Assembly (NCBI RefSeq): GCF_014489635.1
Contig: NZ_CP060828.1
Coordinates: forward strand, 3,634,001-3,698,000
Reading direction: 5' to 3'
From: Streptomyces roseirectus
GTDB lineage: Bacteria; Actinomycetota; Actinomycetes; Streptomycetales; Streptomycetaceae
Length of the DNA stretch: 64,000 bases
The notes beneath the pieces were generated by a model. The model made no database searches. It worked only from the letters and a program-made list of their open reading frames with translations, and was not told where the DNA came from. The first letter of the stretch is position 1; each line of letters opens with the position of its first letter. The position numbers were made by a program, and so were the translations under genes. Shown piece by piece: positions 34,429 to 43,677 of the stretch.

Positions 34429-35274
34429 GTGATGTTTGGGATGGTGTGTGCGCTGGCTGCCTCGGTGTGTTTCGGGACGGCCACGGTCTGGCAGGCGGTG
34501 GCCACTCGGGCCGTGGTGGACGGTGGGGGCGGGGATACGGCCCTGCTGCTGCGGGCCCTTCGGCAGTGGCGGTATCTCGCCGGGCTGCTTCTCGACGGGC
34601 TCGGGTTCGTGTTTCAGGTGCTCGCGCTTCGGGCTGTGCCGATCTATGCGGTGGGTGCCGCCCTCGCCGCGAGTCTCGCGGTGACCGCTGTTGTGGCGGC
34701 TCGGATGCTTCGGGTGCGGCTCAGTCGGGTCGAGTGGGGGGCCGTCGGGGTCGTCTGTGCGGGGCTCGGCATGCTGGCGCTCGCCTCCGGCGCGGAAGGG
34801 TCTCGGGGCGGCTCCGAAATCCTCCGTTGGGGCATCCTCTGCGCCGCCCTCTGTGTCCTCCTCCTCGGCTCCCTCGCCGGGCGGCTGCCCGAGCGGGGGC
34901 GGGCGCCCCTGCTCGGCCTCGGCGCCGGGTTCGGCTTCGGGGTCGTCGAGGTCGGTGTCCGCCTGATCGACTCCCTCCGCGTCCCCGCCCTCCTCACCAA
35001 CCCCTCTGTTTACGCGCTCCTCCTCGGCGGCGCTGCCGCCTTCCTCCTCCTCACCTCCGCCATCCAACGCGGGTCCGTCACCTCCGCCACCGCCGGCATG
35101 ATCCTCGGCGAAACCCTCGCGCCCGCCGCCGTAGGCATCCTCTGGTTGGGCGACCACACCCGACCTGGCCTCACCTGGCTAGCCCTCCTGGGCTTCGCAG
35201 TCGCCGTGGCAGGCGCACTGACCTTGGCCCGATTCGGCGAGGCGCCGGAGGAAGTGGCCGAGGCGGTGCCGTAA
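34429..35274 (+). CDS. DMT superfamily (EamA-like) membrane protein
   Basis: This membrane protein has about 281 residues with nine or ten hydrophobic helices. Starts GTG 34429 and ATG 34432 are adjacent. LDGLGFVFQVLALRAVPIYA and SVTSATAGMILGETLAPAAV are typical of EamA/DMT modules in each half. It is likely to export or import a small metabolite; the substrate is unknown. It is divergent from the lipoprotein gene. A field of repeats follows downstream. Confidence 0.82.
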   Translation: MMFGMVCALAASVCFGTATVWQAVATRAVVDGGGGDTALLLRALRQWRYLAGLLLDGLGFVFQVLALRAVPIYAVGAALAASLAVTAVVAARMLRVRLSRVEWGAVGVVCAGLGMLALASGAEGSRGGSEILRWGILCAALCVLLLGSLAGRLPERGRAPLLGLGAGFGFGVVEVGVRLIDSLRVPALLTNPSVYALLLGGAAAFLLLTSAIQRGSVTSATAGMILGETLAPAAVGILWLGDHTRPGLTWLALLGFAVAVAGALTLARFGEAPEEVAEAVP

Positions 35275-35294
35275 CCGCAGGTGCGTCGTGGCTG

Positions 35295-35810
35295 ATCGCG
35301 CAGTTCCCCGCGCCCCTGGAGAGGGGGTGGCTGAGGTGGCTGTGTCGCCTGCGGGCGCGTCGTGGCCATTCGCGCAGTTCCCCGCGCCCCTGAGGAAGTG
35401 GCAGCTCAGGCGGTCATGTTGCCTGCGGGCCCGTCGTGGTATTCGCGCAGTTCCCCGCGCCCCTGAGGAAGTGGCAGCTGAGGCGGTCGTGTCGGCTGCG
35501 GGCCCGTCGTGGTTTTGCGCAGTTCCCCGCGCCCCTGAGGAAGTGGCGGCTCAGGCGGTCATGTTGCCTGCGGGCCCGTCGTGGTATTCGCGCAGTTCCC
35601 CGCGCCCCTGGGGCGGTGGTGGCTGAGGTGGTGGGGTGTGTGCTTGCGGTGGTAGTTGCAGAGCAGTCACAGGCCCGCGCCCCCTGACCATGGCGCGACA
35701 GCGCCTGTCAGGGGCGCGGGGAACTGCGCGACCAGCCACGGCGGACCCGCACTGCACCACCCCACATCAGCCCACCACTTCCTCAGGGGCGCGGGGAACT
35801 GCGCGAATGG
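35295..35810. repeat. Field of ~73-bp repeats with GCGCAGTTCCCCGCGCCCCT core
   Basis: Five direct copies of the core CAGTTCCCCGCGCCCCT start at 35301, 35375, 35448, 35520 and 35593 (spacing 72-74 bp); the linkers are also similar (GAAGTGGC, CTCAGGCGGTCATGTTGCC, GCGGGCCCGTCGTG). Two inverted copies follow near 35711 and 35785. The core is a dispersed element I recall as common in Streptomyces intergenic DNA. No gene was found in 35275-35856. Confidence 0.85.
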
Positions 35811-35856
35811 CCACGACGGGCCCGCGCATGATCCACCACCCCCGTCGGCCCCCTCC

Positions 35857-37374
35857 TCATGGCAGGACTCTGCACAGGGCGTCCAGGGCCGGAGGCCAGG
35901 TGTGGTCGGAGGGGGTGCCGTAGCCGACTACGAGGGCGTCGGGGGATGTGGGGATCGTGGTGTGGCGGAAGCGGGAGAGGCCGTAGAGGGCGAGGCTCTG
36001 CCAGGCGGCGGCGTGGATGACGGAGTCTTCGGTACCGGGCGGAAGGAGGAGCACGGCGTGGAGCCCGGCGGCGATGCCGGTGACGTGGACGTCGGGAGCG
36101 TGGGCGGCGACGGCGGCGACCAGGTCGTCCCGGCGCCGCCGGTAACGGAGCCGGGACGCGCGGACGTGACGGTCGTAGGCACCGGAGTCGATGAATTCAG
36201 CGAGGGTCAGTTGCTCCAGGACGCTCGTCGACTGCGCCCCGCTCAAGCGCGCCGCCTCCGCCGTGAGCGCCGGCGGCAGAACCAGCCACGCGAGCCGCAA
36301 CCCCGGCGCGAGGGACTTGCTGGCGGTCCCGAGGTAGACGACGTGATCGGGGTCCAGGTCCTGGAGCGCGCCCACAGGTTGACGGTCGTAGCGAAACTCC
36401 CCGTCGTAGTCGTCCTCAAGGATCAGTCCCCCCGTCCGCCGGGCCCAGTCCACGATCGCGGCCCGCCGCTCGGAGTGGAGGGCGACGCCCATGGGGAACT
36501 GGTGCGAGGGCGTGAGGAGGAGGGCCCCGGCGTCGGAGGGAAGGTCGGAGACACGCGTGCCGTGGGTGTCGAAGGGCAGCGGCGTCGTCGTGAGCCCGGC
36601 GTTCTCGAGGATCGCCCAGTGGGGCGGGAGCCCGTACGTCTCGACGGCGAGTGCGCGCACGCCGCGCGCGTGGAGGAGTTCACCGAGAACCCGGAGACTG
36701 TGGGAGAACCCGGTGGAGACGAGGATGTGCTCGGGATCGGCCCGCACACCCCGCACCCGCGCGAGGTACCCCGCGAGCGCGGCCCGCAGTTCGATCCGCC
36801 CCCGGGGATCCCCGTACCCGAGGGCGTCACTCGGCGCCGCGGTGAACGCCCGCCGCGCCGCCTTCAACCACTCCGCACGCGGAAACGCGGCGAGGTCGGG
36901 ACTCCCCGGCAACAGGCTGTACCGGGGCCGCCCCGGCTCCCGCCGATGCCCCGCCCCCCGGACGACCGGCTTCGGCACGGCCCGCTCGGCGACCCGCGTC
37001 CCCGCCCCTTGCCGCGCGGTGAGCCACCCCTCGGCCACAAGATCCGCATACGCGTCGGCGACGGTGTTCCGAGCCACCCCCAGATCCACCGCCAACACCC
37101 GCGACGACGGCAACCGCGTCCCCGGCGCCAACCGCCCACTCCGCACAGCCTCCCGAATCGCGTCCGTGAGCCCCCGCCTCCGACGCGACCCGCTCAGATC
37201 AAGATGCAGATCAACCCCAAGCGCCCCAAGCCCACTCCCACCACCACCAACCTCACCGTCCCCGGCATCCCCGTAAACGGCCACAGCGGCATCCCCCACC
37301 CCGGCCGCCGGAATCCCCGCAAGCCCGGGGGTAACAACGGCGTCGTCCCCCGACACCCCCTCCTCCTGCGCCAT
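35857..37374 (-). CDS. MocR-type regulator (GntR HTH fused to PLP aminotransferase)
   Basis: The protein has 505 residues from the ATG at 37374, which has a GGGAGGCGGG site; upstream in-frame ATGs would leave no room for the divergent promoter. The GntR HTH is at about 55-120 (LTDAIREAVRSGRLAPGTRL, GVARNTVADAYADLVAEGWL). The aminotransferase-like domain carries the PLP lysine in YLGTASKSLAPGLRLAW and ILEDDYDGEFRYDRQPVGAL. Such proteins sense PLP or an amino acid and activate a divergent gene. Here the divergent genes encode AhpD-like and PEP mutase-like proteins. Confidence 0.93.
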   Translation of the reverse strand: MAQEEGVSGDDAVVTPGLAGIPAAGVGDAAVAVYGDAGDGEVGGGGSGLGALGVDLHLDLSGSRRRRGLTDAIREAVRSGRLAPGTRLPSSRVLAVDLGVARNTVADAYADLVAEGWLTARQGAGTRVAERAVPKPVVRGAGHRREPGRPRYSLLPGSPDLAAFPRAEWLKAARRAFTAAPSDALGYGDPRGRIELRAALAGYLARVRGVRADPEHILVSTGFSHSLRVLGELLHARGVRALAVETYGLPPHWAILENAGLTTTPLPFDTHGTRVSDLPSDAGALLLTPSHQFPMGVALHSERRAAIVDWARRTGGLILEDDYDGEFRYDRQPVGALQDLDPDHVVYLGTASKSLAPGLRLAWLVLPPALTAEAARLSGAQSTSVLEQLTLAEFIDSGAYDRHVRASRLRYRRRRDDLVAAVAAHAPDVHVTGIAAGLHAVLLLPPGTEDSVIHAAAWQSLALYGLSRFRHTTIPTSPDALVVGYGTPSDHTWPPALDALCRVLP

Positions 37375-37453
37375 CCCGCCTCCCAAATGGCCCACGTTTT
37401 CCGTGCCGGAGTGGACCATATCGCTGGGCTGCCCGGCTCCTAGGCTCGATGAC

Positions 37454-37972
37454 ATGAGTGCGACGGAGACGAAGCGGGAGAAGACGGACGACGAGGGGTA
37501 CGTGGGGGAGCACTGTCCGAGGATGGTGCTGGCGGAGCGGGCGCCGGAGGTGTACCGGGCGCTGGTGAGGCTGGACGCGGCGGCCCGGCAGGGGGTCGAG
37601 CCGGCGATGAGGGAACTCGTGAAGGTACGGGTCTCGCAGCTCAACGGGTGCGCGTTCTGCGTGGACATGCACAGCAAGGACGCGCTGGCGGCCGGCGAGA
37701 GCGTGGAGCGGCTGATGCAGCTGACGGTGTGGGAGGAGTCGCGCCACTTCTACACGGAACGGGAGACGGCGGCACTGGAACTCGCGGAGGCGATGACGCT
37801 GCTGCCGAGCGGCCCGGTGTCGGACGAGGTGTACGGCAGGGCGGCGAAACTGTTCGGCGAGGAGGAGCTGGCGCAGCTGATCTCGGTCGTGACGGTGATC
37901 AACGCGTGGAACAGGATCGGCGTCACGACGAGGATGGTCGCGGGCCACTACCAGCCCGGGAACGCCGGGTGA
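37454..37972 (+). CDS. Carboxymuconolactone decarboxylase/AhpD-like protein
   Basis: This 172-residue protein starts at the ATG at 37454. The AhpD-type redox motif is in VSQLNGCAFCVDMHSKDA (CxxC with the following His), and the rest is helical. Members act as alkylhydroperoxidases or as thiol-peroxidase partners. It is the first gene of an operon whose second gene overlaps its stop (GTGA), and it is divergent from the MocR regulator. Confidence 0.9.
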   Translation: MSATETKREKTDDEGYVGEHCPRMVLAERAPEVYRALVRLDAAARQGVEPAMRELVKVRVSQLNGCAFCVDMHSKDALAAGESVERLMQLTVWEESRHFYTERETAALELAEAMTLLPSGPVSDEVYGRAAKLFGEEELAQLISVVTVINAWNRIGVTTRMVAGHYQPGNAG

Positions 37973-38688
37973 GCAGGACGGAGTTCTTCCGCGCGCTGCA
38001 CCGCAGACGCCGTCCGGACGACCCGCTGGTGCTGGCGGGCGCGTGGGACGCGGTGAGCGCGCGGGTGTTCGCGGACGCGGGCTTCCCGGCGCTGGCGACG
38101 CCCAGCGCGGGCGTGGCGGCCTCGCTGGGCTACGCGGACGGCCGGACCCCGGCACGGGAGATGTTCGCGGCGGTGACACGGATCGCGCGCGCCGTGGACG
38201 TCCCGGTGTCGGCGGACGTCGAGGACGGGTACGGGCTGGCGCCGAAGGAGCTGGTGGAACGGCTCCTGGAGGCGGGCGTGGTCGGGTGCAACCTTGAGGA
38301 CTCACGTGGGGAAGTCCTCAAGGATCCGCACGAGCACGCGGACTGGCTCGCGGAGGTGAGGGCGGCGGCGGGCGCGAGCCTGTTCGTCAACGCCCGGATC
38401 GACACCTTCGTACGCGGTGTCGCCTCTCCGGAGGCGGCGATCGAGCGGGCCGCGCTGTACGTGGCGGCCGGCGCGGACTGCGTGTACCCGATCCTCGCGC
38501 CCCCGGTGACCCTGCCCCTGCTGCGGGCGGGCATCGCGGGCCCGATCAACGTCTTCGGCGACCCGACGGACGGCCCCACCCCGGCCGACCTCGGCACGCT
38601 CGGCGCGACCCGCGTGACCTTCGGCCCCGGCCTGCTGCGCTGCGCGACGGAGGCCCTGCGGGAGATCGCGACGGACCTCGCGCCATAA
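37969..38688 (+). CDS. Isocitrate lyase/PEP mutase superfamily protein
   Basis: This 239-residue protein starts with the GTG at 37969, which overlaps the AhpD stop. It has the family barrel: LVLAGAWDAVSARVFADAGF, VSADVEDGYG (Mg2+-binding acidic residues), GCNLEDSRG and LFVNARIDTF. The K-K-C-G loop of isocitrate lyase is absent, so a C-C lyase or hydrolase on a 2-oxo or hydroxy acid (oxaloacetate- or methylisocitrate-like) is more likely. It is co-regulated with the AhpD-like gene, probably by the MocR protein. Confidence 0.88.
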   Translation: MSRTEFFRALHRRRRPDDPLVLAGAWDAVSARVFADAGFPALATPSAGVAASLGYADGRTPAREMFAAVTRIARAVDVPVSADVEDGYGLAPKELVERLLEAGVVGCNLEDSRGEVLKDPHEHADWLAEVRAAAGASLFVNARIDTFVRGVASPEAAIERAALYVAAGADCVYPILAPPVTLPLLRAGIAGPINVFGDPTDGPTPADLGTLGATRVTFGPGLLRCATEALREIATDLAP

Positions 38689-38760
38689 CACCACCGCCGG
38701 CAGCGCGGTTCGGGCAGGGCCGCTCTCGCATATCGGCCCGAGCCGCGGCCGGCGTTCCGC

Positions 38761-38806
38761 GAGGGCGCTCTTCGGACGGACCTGGAAACGTCCGGAGAGC
38801 GCCCTC
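38761..38806. terminator. Bidirectional terminator
   Basis: Arms of 18 bp (38761-38778 and 38789-38806, with one G-T pair) enclose a 10-nt loop between the PEP mutase-like gene and the convergent LysR gene. Confidence 0.8.
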
Positions 38807-38846
38807 AACCCCCTTCGTGGCAGGGGAACTTCACGGCGAGGGCACC

Positions 38847-39752
38847 TCACGGCACCAGTACTTCCCGCACCACCTTCCGCAGCCACGCGTGCGCCGGATC
38901 CGCCTCATACCTCGGATGCCAGGCCATCCCGAGCCGCAACGGCGGCAGCGCGAGCGGCACGTCGAAGTGGACGAGCCCCAACGACCGTGCCAGCGGCGCC
39001 CCCCACCCCGTGTCGAGCCCGACGAGATCGGTGTCCCGCAGCACGAACAGGGACGACGGCAGCGACCCGACGGTGCCCACGACCCGGCGTTCCAGGCCGA
39101 GTTCGGCGAGCGCGGTGTCAACTGGCCCGTGCAGCCTGCCCCGCCGGGACACGATGAGGTGATCGGCGTCCCGGGCGAACCGCTCGGGCGTCAACTCGCC
39201 GTCCAGCAGGGGGTGTCCGGGGCGGCAGACGCCCACCATCCGGTCGTCCAGGAGGAGTTCGGTCCGTACCTCGGGCGAGGTCGTGTCGATGACGCCGACT
39301 TCGAGGTCGGCGGTGCCCTCGCGCAGGAACGGCCCGTCGAGGTGGCTCTCGGAGAGGAAGCGCAGGCGGACGCCGGGCGCCTCGGCGGCGGCGCGGGCGA
39401 GGAGGGCGGGGCCGTGGGCGGCGGCTATGGCGTCGTGGCCGAGGATCGAGAACGTCCGGACGACGGTCGTCAGGTCGGTGTCGGCCGGGGTGAACACCGC
39501 GCGGGCCCGTTCGACGACGGCGCCGACCTCCGCGCGGACGGCGAGGGCGCGGGGCGTGGGGACCATGCGGCGGCCCGCCCGGACGAGGACCGGGTCGCCG
39601 AGGGCCTTGCGGATGCGGCCGAGGGTGCGGCTCATCGCGGGTTCGGAGAGGTGCAGGCGGCGGGCGGCGCCCTGGACGCTCTGCTCTTCGAGGAGGACGT
39701 CGAGGGCGAGCAGGAGGTTGAGGTCGACATCAGCGGATTGCGTCACGCGCAT
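38847..39752 (-). CDS. LysR family transcriptional regulator
   Basis: The regulator has 301 residues. The N-terminal winged HTH is clear: DLNLLLALDVLLEEQSVQGA, ARRLHLSEPAMSRTLGRIRKALGDPVLVRAG. The remainder is the two-lobed effector domain. It is divergent from an MFS exporter gene across about 100 bp, the usual arrangement for control of that transporter. The effector is not known. Confidence 0.93.
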   Translation of the reverse strand: MRVTQSADVDLNLLLALDVLLEEQSVQGAARRLHLSEPAMSRTLGRIRKALGDPVLVRAGRRMVPTPRALAVRAEVGAVVERARAVFTPADTDLTTVVRTFSILGHDAIAAAHGPALLARAAAEAPGVRLRFLSESHLDGPFLREGTADLEVGVIDTTSPEVRTELLLDDRMVGVCRPGHPLLDGELTPERFARDADHLIVSRRGRLHGPVDTALAELGLERRVVGTVGSLPSSLFVLRDTDLVGLDTGWGAPLARSLGLVHFDVPLALPPLRLGMAWHPRYEADPAHAWLRKVVREVLVP

Positions 39753-39856
39753 TCATCCCTTGTGAAGGTTGCACTGGAGCGCAGGTCGGTCCGAGCCTAC
39801 GGTGAGAGGGCCCGCCGGCCGGGAATCCCACACCGTCATCCGCTCCTGGAGGAGCC

Positions 39857-41347
39857 GTGCCCTCGCCTGCCCTGAAACGCTCCACCCTGCTCGCGCTGTG
39901 CGCCTGCGTGCTCGTCGCGCAGAGCATGGTCGCCGCGATCAACCTGCTCATCCCGCAGCTCGCGGGGTCGGGGCTGCGGCCGTCGCACGCGGAGATCCTG
40001 TGGACCGTCGACGCGTACGTCATCGTCTTCGCCGGGCTGCTGATCCCCGCGGGGGCCTTCGGCGATCGGTACGGCCGCAAAGGGGCCCTTCTCGCCGGGC
40101 TCGGGTTGTTCGGGGTCGGGGCCGGGGTCAGTGCGCTGGCGGGCGCGCCCGCGCTGCTGATCGCCGGGCGGGGGATCTCCGGGGCCGGGGCCGCGCTCAT
40201 CACGCCGGCGACGATGTCCCTCGTCGTGCACCTCGCGGGGCCCGCGCGGCGGGCGCAGGCGATGGCGTCCTGGACGCTGGCGATCGGGCTCGGCGGGATG
40301 GTCGGCAACCTCGGGGGCGGGCTCGTGGGGCAGTTCCTCACGTGGCGGGCGCTGTTCGGGGTGATGGTCCCGCTGGCGGGCGTCCTCGCGCTGGCCGTCG
40401 CGACGACCGTCCCCCGTACCCCCCGTACCCCCCGTTCCCCCCACAACTCCCTCGACCCCCTGGGGACGTTGCTCCTCACGTCCGGTCTGGTCGCGGTGCT
40501 GTTCGGCATCATCGAGAGCCCCGAGCACGGCTGGACGTCCCCGTCGATCCTGACGGCGTTCGGGGCGGGGGCGGGGCTGGTCGGGGGGTTCGTGTGGAGG
40601 TCGTTGAGGGCGGCGGGGACGGTGTCGGCGGTGGGGTCGGTTTCGGGGCAGCCGCGCGGAGGCGAACCGCGTAGAGGCGGACCCCGTACCCCCCTCTTCG
40701 ACCCCCGTGTCTTCCGCTCCCCCGCCCTCCGTGCCACCGTCCTCGGTCTGGCCACCGGCTTCTTCGGTCTCTTCGCGCTGTTCTTCGTCAACTCGCAGTA
40801 CCTGCAAGAGGTGAAGGGGTACGGGCCCGGCGTCACCGGCGTCGCGATCCTCCCGGTGATCGTCGGCATGGCGCTGGTCCCGAAGTTCGCCGCGCGCTGG
40901 TCGGCGCACCCGCGTCCGGTGGTCGGCGCGGGCCTCGCCCTGATCGGCGTCGGCCTGCTCGCCGCGTCCACGGCGGACGCCGGTACCCCGTACCCCCTGT
41001 ACGCCTGCTGGCTCCTGACGATCTCGGCGGGCACGGGGCTGGCCATGCCCGCCCTGACCCTGGGCGTCGCGACGTCCCTCCCCACTCCCCAGGCGGGCCT
41101 GGCCTCCGGCCTCGGCACCTCCGCCCGCGAGATCGGCGCGGCCCTCGGCGTCGCCGTCTCGGGCACGCTGCTCGCGGGGCACACGGACCTGGCGGCGGGG
41201 ATGGGCGCGGCGCTCCGGGCGGTCGGCATCGGGGTGTTGGCGGCGACGGTGGTCGTGGTGACGGGGTTGCGGGGCACGGCCCAGCCGGGGACGGCACCGA
41301 GGAAGCCGACCCCGGCCGAGGAACCCGCAACGCCGGACCGCGTGTGA
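39857..41347 (+). CDS. MFS drug-type exporter (DHA2-like)
   Basis: The transporter has 496 residues from the GTG at 39857 after TGGAGGAG. It has 13-14 membrane helices. GDRYGRKGALLAGLGLFGVG is the conserved A-loop motif, and ISGAGAALITPATMSLV with WRALFG continues the DHA2 pattern. A short low-complexity segment around residue 190 (VPRTPRTPRSPH) comes from a CCCCCGTA repeat in the DNA. It probably exports a toxic or signalling compound under the divergent LysR regulator. Confidence 0.92.
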   Translation: MPSPALKRSTLLALCACVLVAQSMVAAINLLIPQLAGSGLRPSHAEILWTVDAYVIVFAGLLIPAGAFGDRYGRKGALLAGLGLFGVGAGVSALAGAPALLIAGRGISGAGAALITPATMSLVVHLAGPARRAQAMASWTLAIGLGGMVGNLGGGLVGQFLTWRALFGVMVPLAGVLALAVATTVPRTPRTPRSPHNSLDPLGTLLLTSGLVAVLFGIIESPEHGWTSPSILTAFGAGAGLVGGFVWRSLRAAGTVSAVGSVSGQPRGGEPRRGGPRTPLFDPRVFRSPALRATVLGLATGFFGLFALFFVNSQYLQEVKGYGPGVTGVAILPVIVGMALVPKFAARWSAHPRPVVGAGLALIGVGLLAASTADAGTPYPLYACWLLTISAGTGLAMPALTLGVATSLPTPQAGLASGLGTSAREIGAALGVAVSGTLLAGHTDLAAGMGAALRAVGIGVLAATVVVVTGLRGTAQPGTAPRKPTPAEEPATPDRV

Positions 41348-41377
41348 GGGGACGTCGGCGTGATCGCGGGTGGGCCC

Positions 41378-41410
41378 GACGCCGGACCACCCTGGAGGAG
41401 GTCCGGCGTC
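41378..41410. terminator. Bidirectional terminator
   Basis: GACGCCGGACC at 41378-41388 pairs perfectly with 41400-41410 over an 11-nt loop, between the MFS gene and the convergent DUF5954 gene. Confidence 0.75.
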
Positions 41411-41414
41411 GTCG

Positions 41415-42545
41415 TCAGTCCAGGTCGCGCATGCCCCTTGCCTTGCGCCAGGCGCGTTTGCGTTCGCGTTCCGCGTCCCAGAGTTTGCGGTAGGCGTCGA
41501 TGTCGGCGGAGACCTGGGGGTCGAGGGGGGTGGGGTCGTCCTCGTCCTCGTTCAGCAGGCCCTCGGCCTTGAGGCGTTCGGCTTGGACGTCGGCGGGGTC
41601 GTCGGGGTCGTAGTCGGAGGGGCGCGGGGGTTCGGGGCCGTCGGGGCCCATGCGGACGAGGCGTTCGACGCGGGTGACGCGGTAGCGGACGCCGTCGACG
41701 AGGAGGGCGTTGGCGCGGGTCTCGTCGAGTTTGTCGGCCAGCGCCGCCCACTCGGCCTTCTTCGCGTCGTCGAGGCCGAGTTCCCAGGGCCCGTGCAGGC
41801 GCAGCCACATCGCGAGGGCGTCGCGGGCGCCCTGTGCGGTGGGGTAGGAGCTGGCGATGTTGAACGCGCCCCAGACTCCGTCGCGGCGCTCGGAGACCGT
41901 GAACACGGGCGGCATCAGGACGCCGCCGGGGTACGCCCGCTTGGCCACGTGCGAGTCGATGTACCCCTCCTCGCTGTCGGAGTCGCGCGCGTTGACGAAG
42001 TCGAGGAGTTCCATCTTGAGGATGCCCTCGGAGAGGCCCGTCCAGTTGTAGACGTCGACCACGTGGCCCTTGTCCTTCGGCGTCAGGACCTCCTGATCGC
42101 CGACGTCCGGGCTGTCACGGTCGGAGGGGCGTGGCGGCTCCGGCCCGCCCTGCCCCATCCGCAGGAACCGGCAGACCCGGACGATGCGGTGACGTCGGCC
42201 CAGCACCGTGATCTCGTCGATGGCCTCGCGGTCCATCCGCTTCGCGGCTGCCTGCCACTTGCGGCGGATCTTCTCGTCCTCCTCGGACCTCGCCTTGATG
42301 TGGAAGTACGCGCCGAGGGAGTCCCGCGCGCCCTGAGGGAGCACGTGCCCGAACCCCAACGTCTCCCAACCCCCCGACTCGCACTCCCCCATATACAGAA
42401 ACTCCGGCAACCCCAGCCCCATCACCTTCGGATACCGGTCCCTCGCCTGCCACGCCTCCTGCTCCGCGAACGCCGCGAGCGGGCCGTCCATCACGGTCAT
42501 CCGAAACGTGAGGTAAGCCGGATGGTTGTCCTGGTAATCGGTCAT
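41415..42545 (-). CDS. DUF5954 family protein, first copy
   Basis: This 376-residue soluble protein starts at the ATG at 42545 (MTDYQDNHPAYLTFR). It is built from two related halves: each contains a P/AQGARD-S/A-L-x-x-x block, a helical stretch, a VLGRR/VDGVR-x-R-V strand, an R-F/L-x-RMG segment and EPPRPSD. The basic end KRAWRKARGMRDLD is shared with the paralogue at 46638. Function unknown. The two paralogues flank the HTH/DUF397/mdh segment in opposite orientation, both pointing away from it. Confidence 0.85.
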   Translation of the reverse strand: MTDYQDNHPAYLTFRMTVMDGPLAAFAEQEAWQARDRYPKVMGLGLPEFLYMGECESGGWETLGFGHVLPQGARDSLGAYFHIKARSEEDEKIRRKWQAAAKRMDREAIDEITVLGRRHRIVRVCRFLRMGQGGPEPPRPSDRDSPDVGDQEVLTPKDKGHVVDVYNWTGLSEGILKMELLDFVNARDSDSEEGYIDSHVAKRAYPGGVLMPPVFTVSERRDGVWGAFNIASSYPTAQGARDALAMWLRLHGPWELGLDDAKKAEWAALADKLDETRANALLVDGVRYRVTRVERLVRMGPDGPEPPRPSDYDPDDPADVQAERLKAEGLLNEDEDDPTPLDPQVSADIDAYRKLWDAERERKRAWRKARGMRDLD

Positions 42546-42655
42546 GCACGTACCGTGCCCGGTGAAGGTGCCGGGCAGACCTCCCAATTACCCACTCTTG
42601 GCAAACCAGTTGCACTACTGTGCGTGCCAACGCCGCTACAGGGAGGGGTGCTCGC

Positions 42656-43498
42656 ATGTCACGGAGGCGGCCGATCTCAGGCCGGAGCCAGAACCCACGC
42701 GCACGGTACGCGGAGGAGGTGAAGAAGCTGCGCCTCGCCCACAAGTTGACGCTCGTGTAGTTGGGCCAGCGACTGGGCTACGACTCGACGATGCTGAACA
42801 AGATCGAGAACGGCCATGTGCTGGGCGGGCCGGAAGTGGCCGAGGCACTGGACGCGCTGTATAAGACGCCGGGTCTGTTGCTGGCGTTGTGGGAGCTGGC
42901 GAACGCGGACGTGAGTCAGTTCCGGCAACAGTACCGGCGGTACATGAAGCTGGAGGGCGAGGCGCTGTGCCTATGGCACTTCGGCGTCAGCATCCTGCCG
43001 GGCCTGCTCCAGACCCCGGAGTACGCACGCGAGATCCTTGCCGTGGGCGGCCTCAAGGGCGATGAACTGGACCAGCAGGTCGAGGCGCGTACCAGCCGAC
43101 GGAAGGTGCTGGAGGGCGATGACGCACCACCGTTCCGGGCGGTCCTCTCCGAAGCGTCGCTCCGCACGCCGCTGAGCGACCCGGCAGCGTGGCGACGGCA
43201 GTTGGAGTCGCTGCTGGAAGCCTGCGACCAGCCGGGCGTCACCATTCAAGTGCTGCCGCACAGCGCGGGGTTGCACGGGCTGGTGAACACCAACGTGATG
43301 TTCATGCGGCTGGCGAACGGGACCACGGTCGCATGGACCGAGAACGCCACACGAGGTGAACTGATCGAGGACAACGCCCGGGTCGAGGAATTGCAACGCA
43401 AGTACGATGCGATGCGTGACCTGGCGCTTTCCCCGGCCGAGTCGCGCAAATTCATCATGCGTCTGTTGGAGGAACTCCCGTGCGAGCCATCGACCTGA
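42656..43498 (+). pseudogene. XRE-family regulator gene with an in-frame TAG
   Basis: From the ATG at 42656 (GGGAGGGG upstream) the frame reads RARYAEEVKKLRLAHKLTLV, meets TAG at 42758-42760 (codon 35), then continues LGQRLGYDSTMLNKIENG and through the full DUF5753-type C-terminal domain to 43498. In the family a Gln is common at this point, so a single CAG-to-TAG change explains it. Translation could resume at the TTG at 42761, but the product would lack the first HTH helix. The downstream DUF397 gene overlaps its end and is intact. Confidence 0.85.
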
Positions 43499-43677
43499 GC
43501 CACGTCACCTGGCGCAAGTCCAGCTACAGCAACCCCGATGGCGGCGAATGCCTCGAAGTCGCCGACCACATCCCGGCGTTGGTCCCCGTCCGCGACAGCA
43601 AGGCCCCCGCGCGAGGCACCCTCGTCTTCGGCGACGCCGCGTGGTCGACTTTCCTCGGAGCCGTCAAAGCCAACTGA
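43480..43677 (+). CDS. DUF397 protein
   Basis: This 65-residue protein starts at the GTG at 43480, inside the last codons of the regulator gene, with GGAGGAAC upstream. The family pattern is complete: VTWRKSSYSNPDGGECLEVA and VPVRDSKAPARGTLVF, then AAWSTFLGAVK. These proteins normally work with the HTH regulator encoded before them, in WhiJ-like modules that influence development. Here that regulator gene has a nonsense codon. Confidence 0.92.
   Translation: MRAIDLSHVTWRKSSYSNPDGGECLEVADHIPALVPVRDSKAPARGTLVFGDAAWSTFLGAVKAN

Noticed and set aside
35295..35810. CRISPR array
   Set aside because: The linkers between cores are themselves repeated and inverted copies follow; no cas genes are present.
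42758..42760. Programmed TAG read-through or pyrrolysine codon in the XRE regulator
   Set aside because: No read-through signal or special context was seen, and a simple CAG to TAG change in a dispensable accessory gene explains it.
42761..43498. Intact regulator starting at the TTG at 42761
   Set aside because: The family's first HTH helix is encoded upstream of the TAG with a good ribosome site and ATG at 42656, so the TTG start would give a damaged DNA-binding domain.
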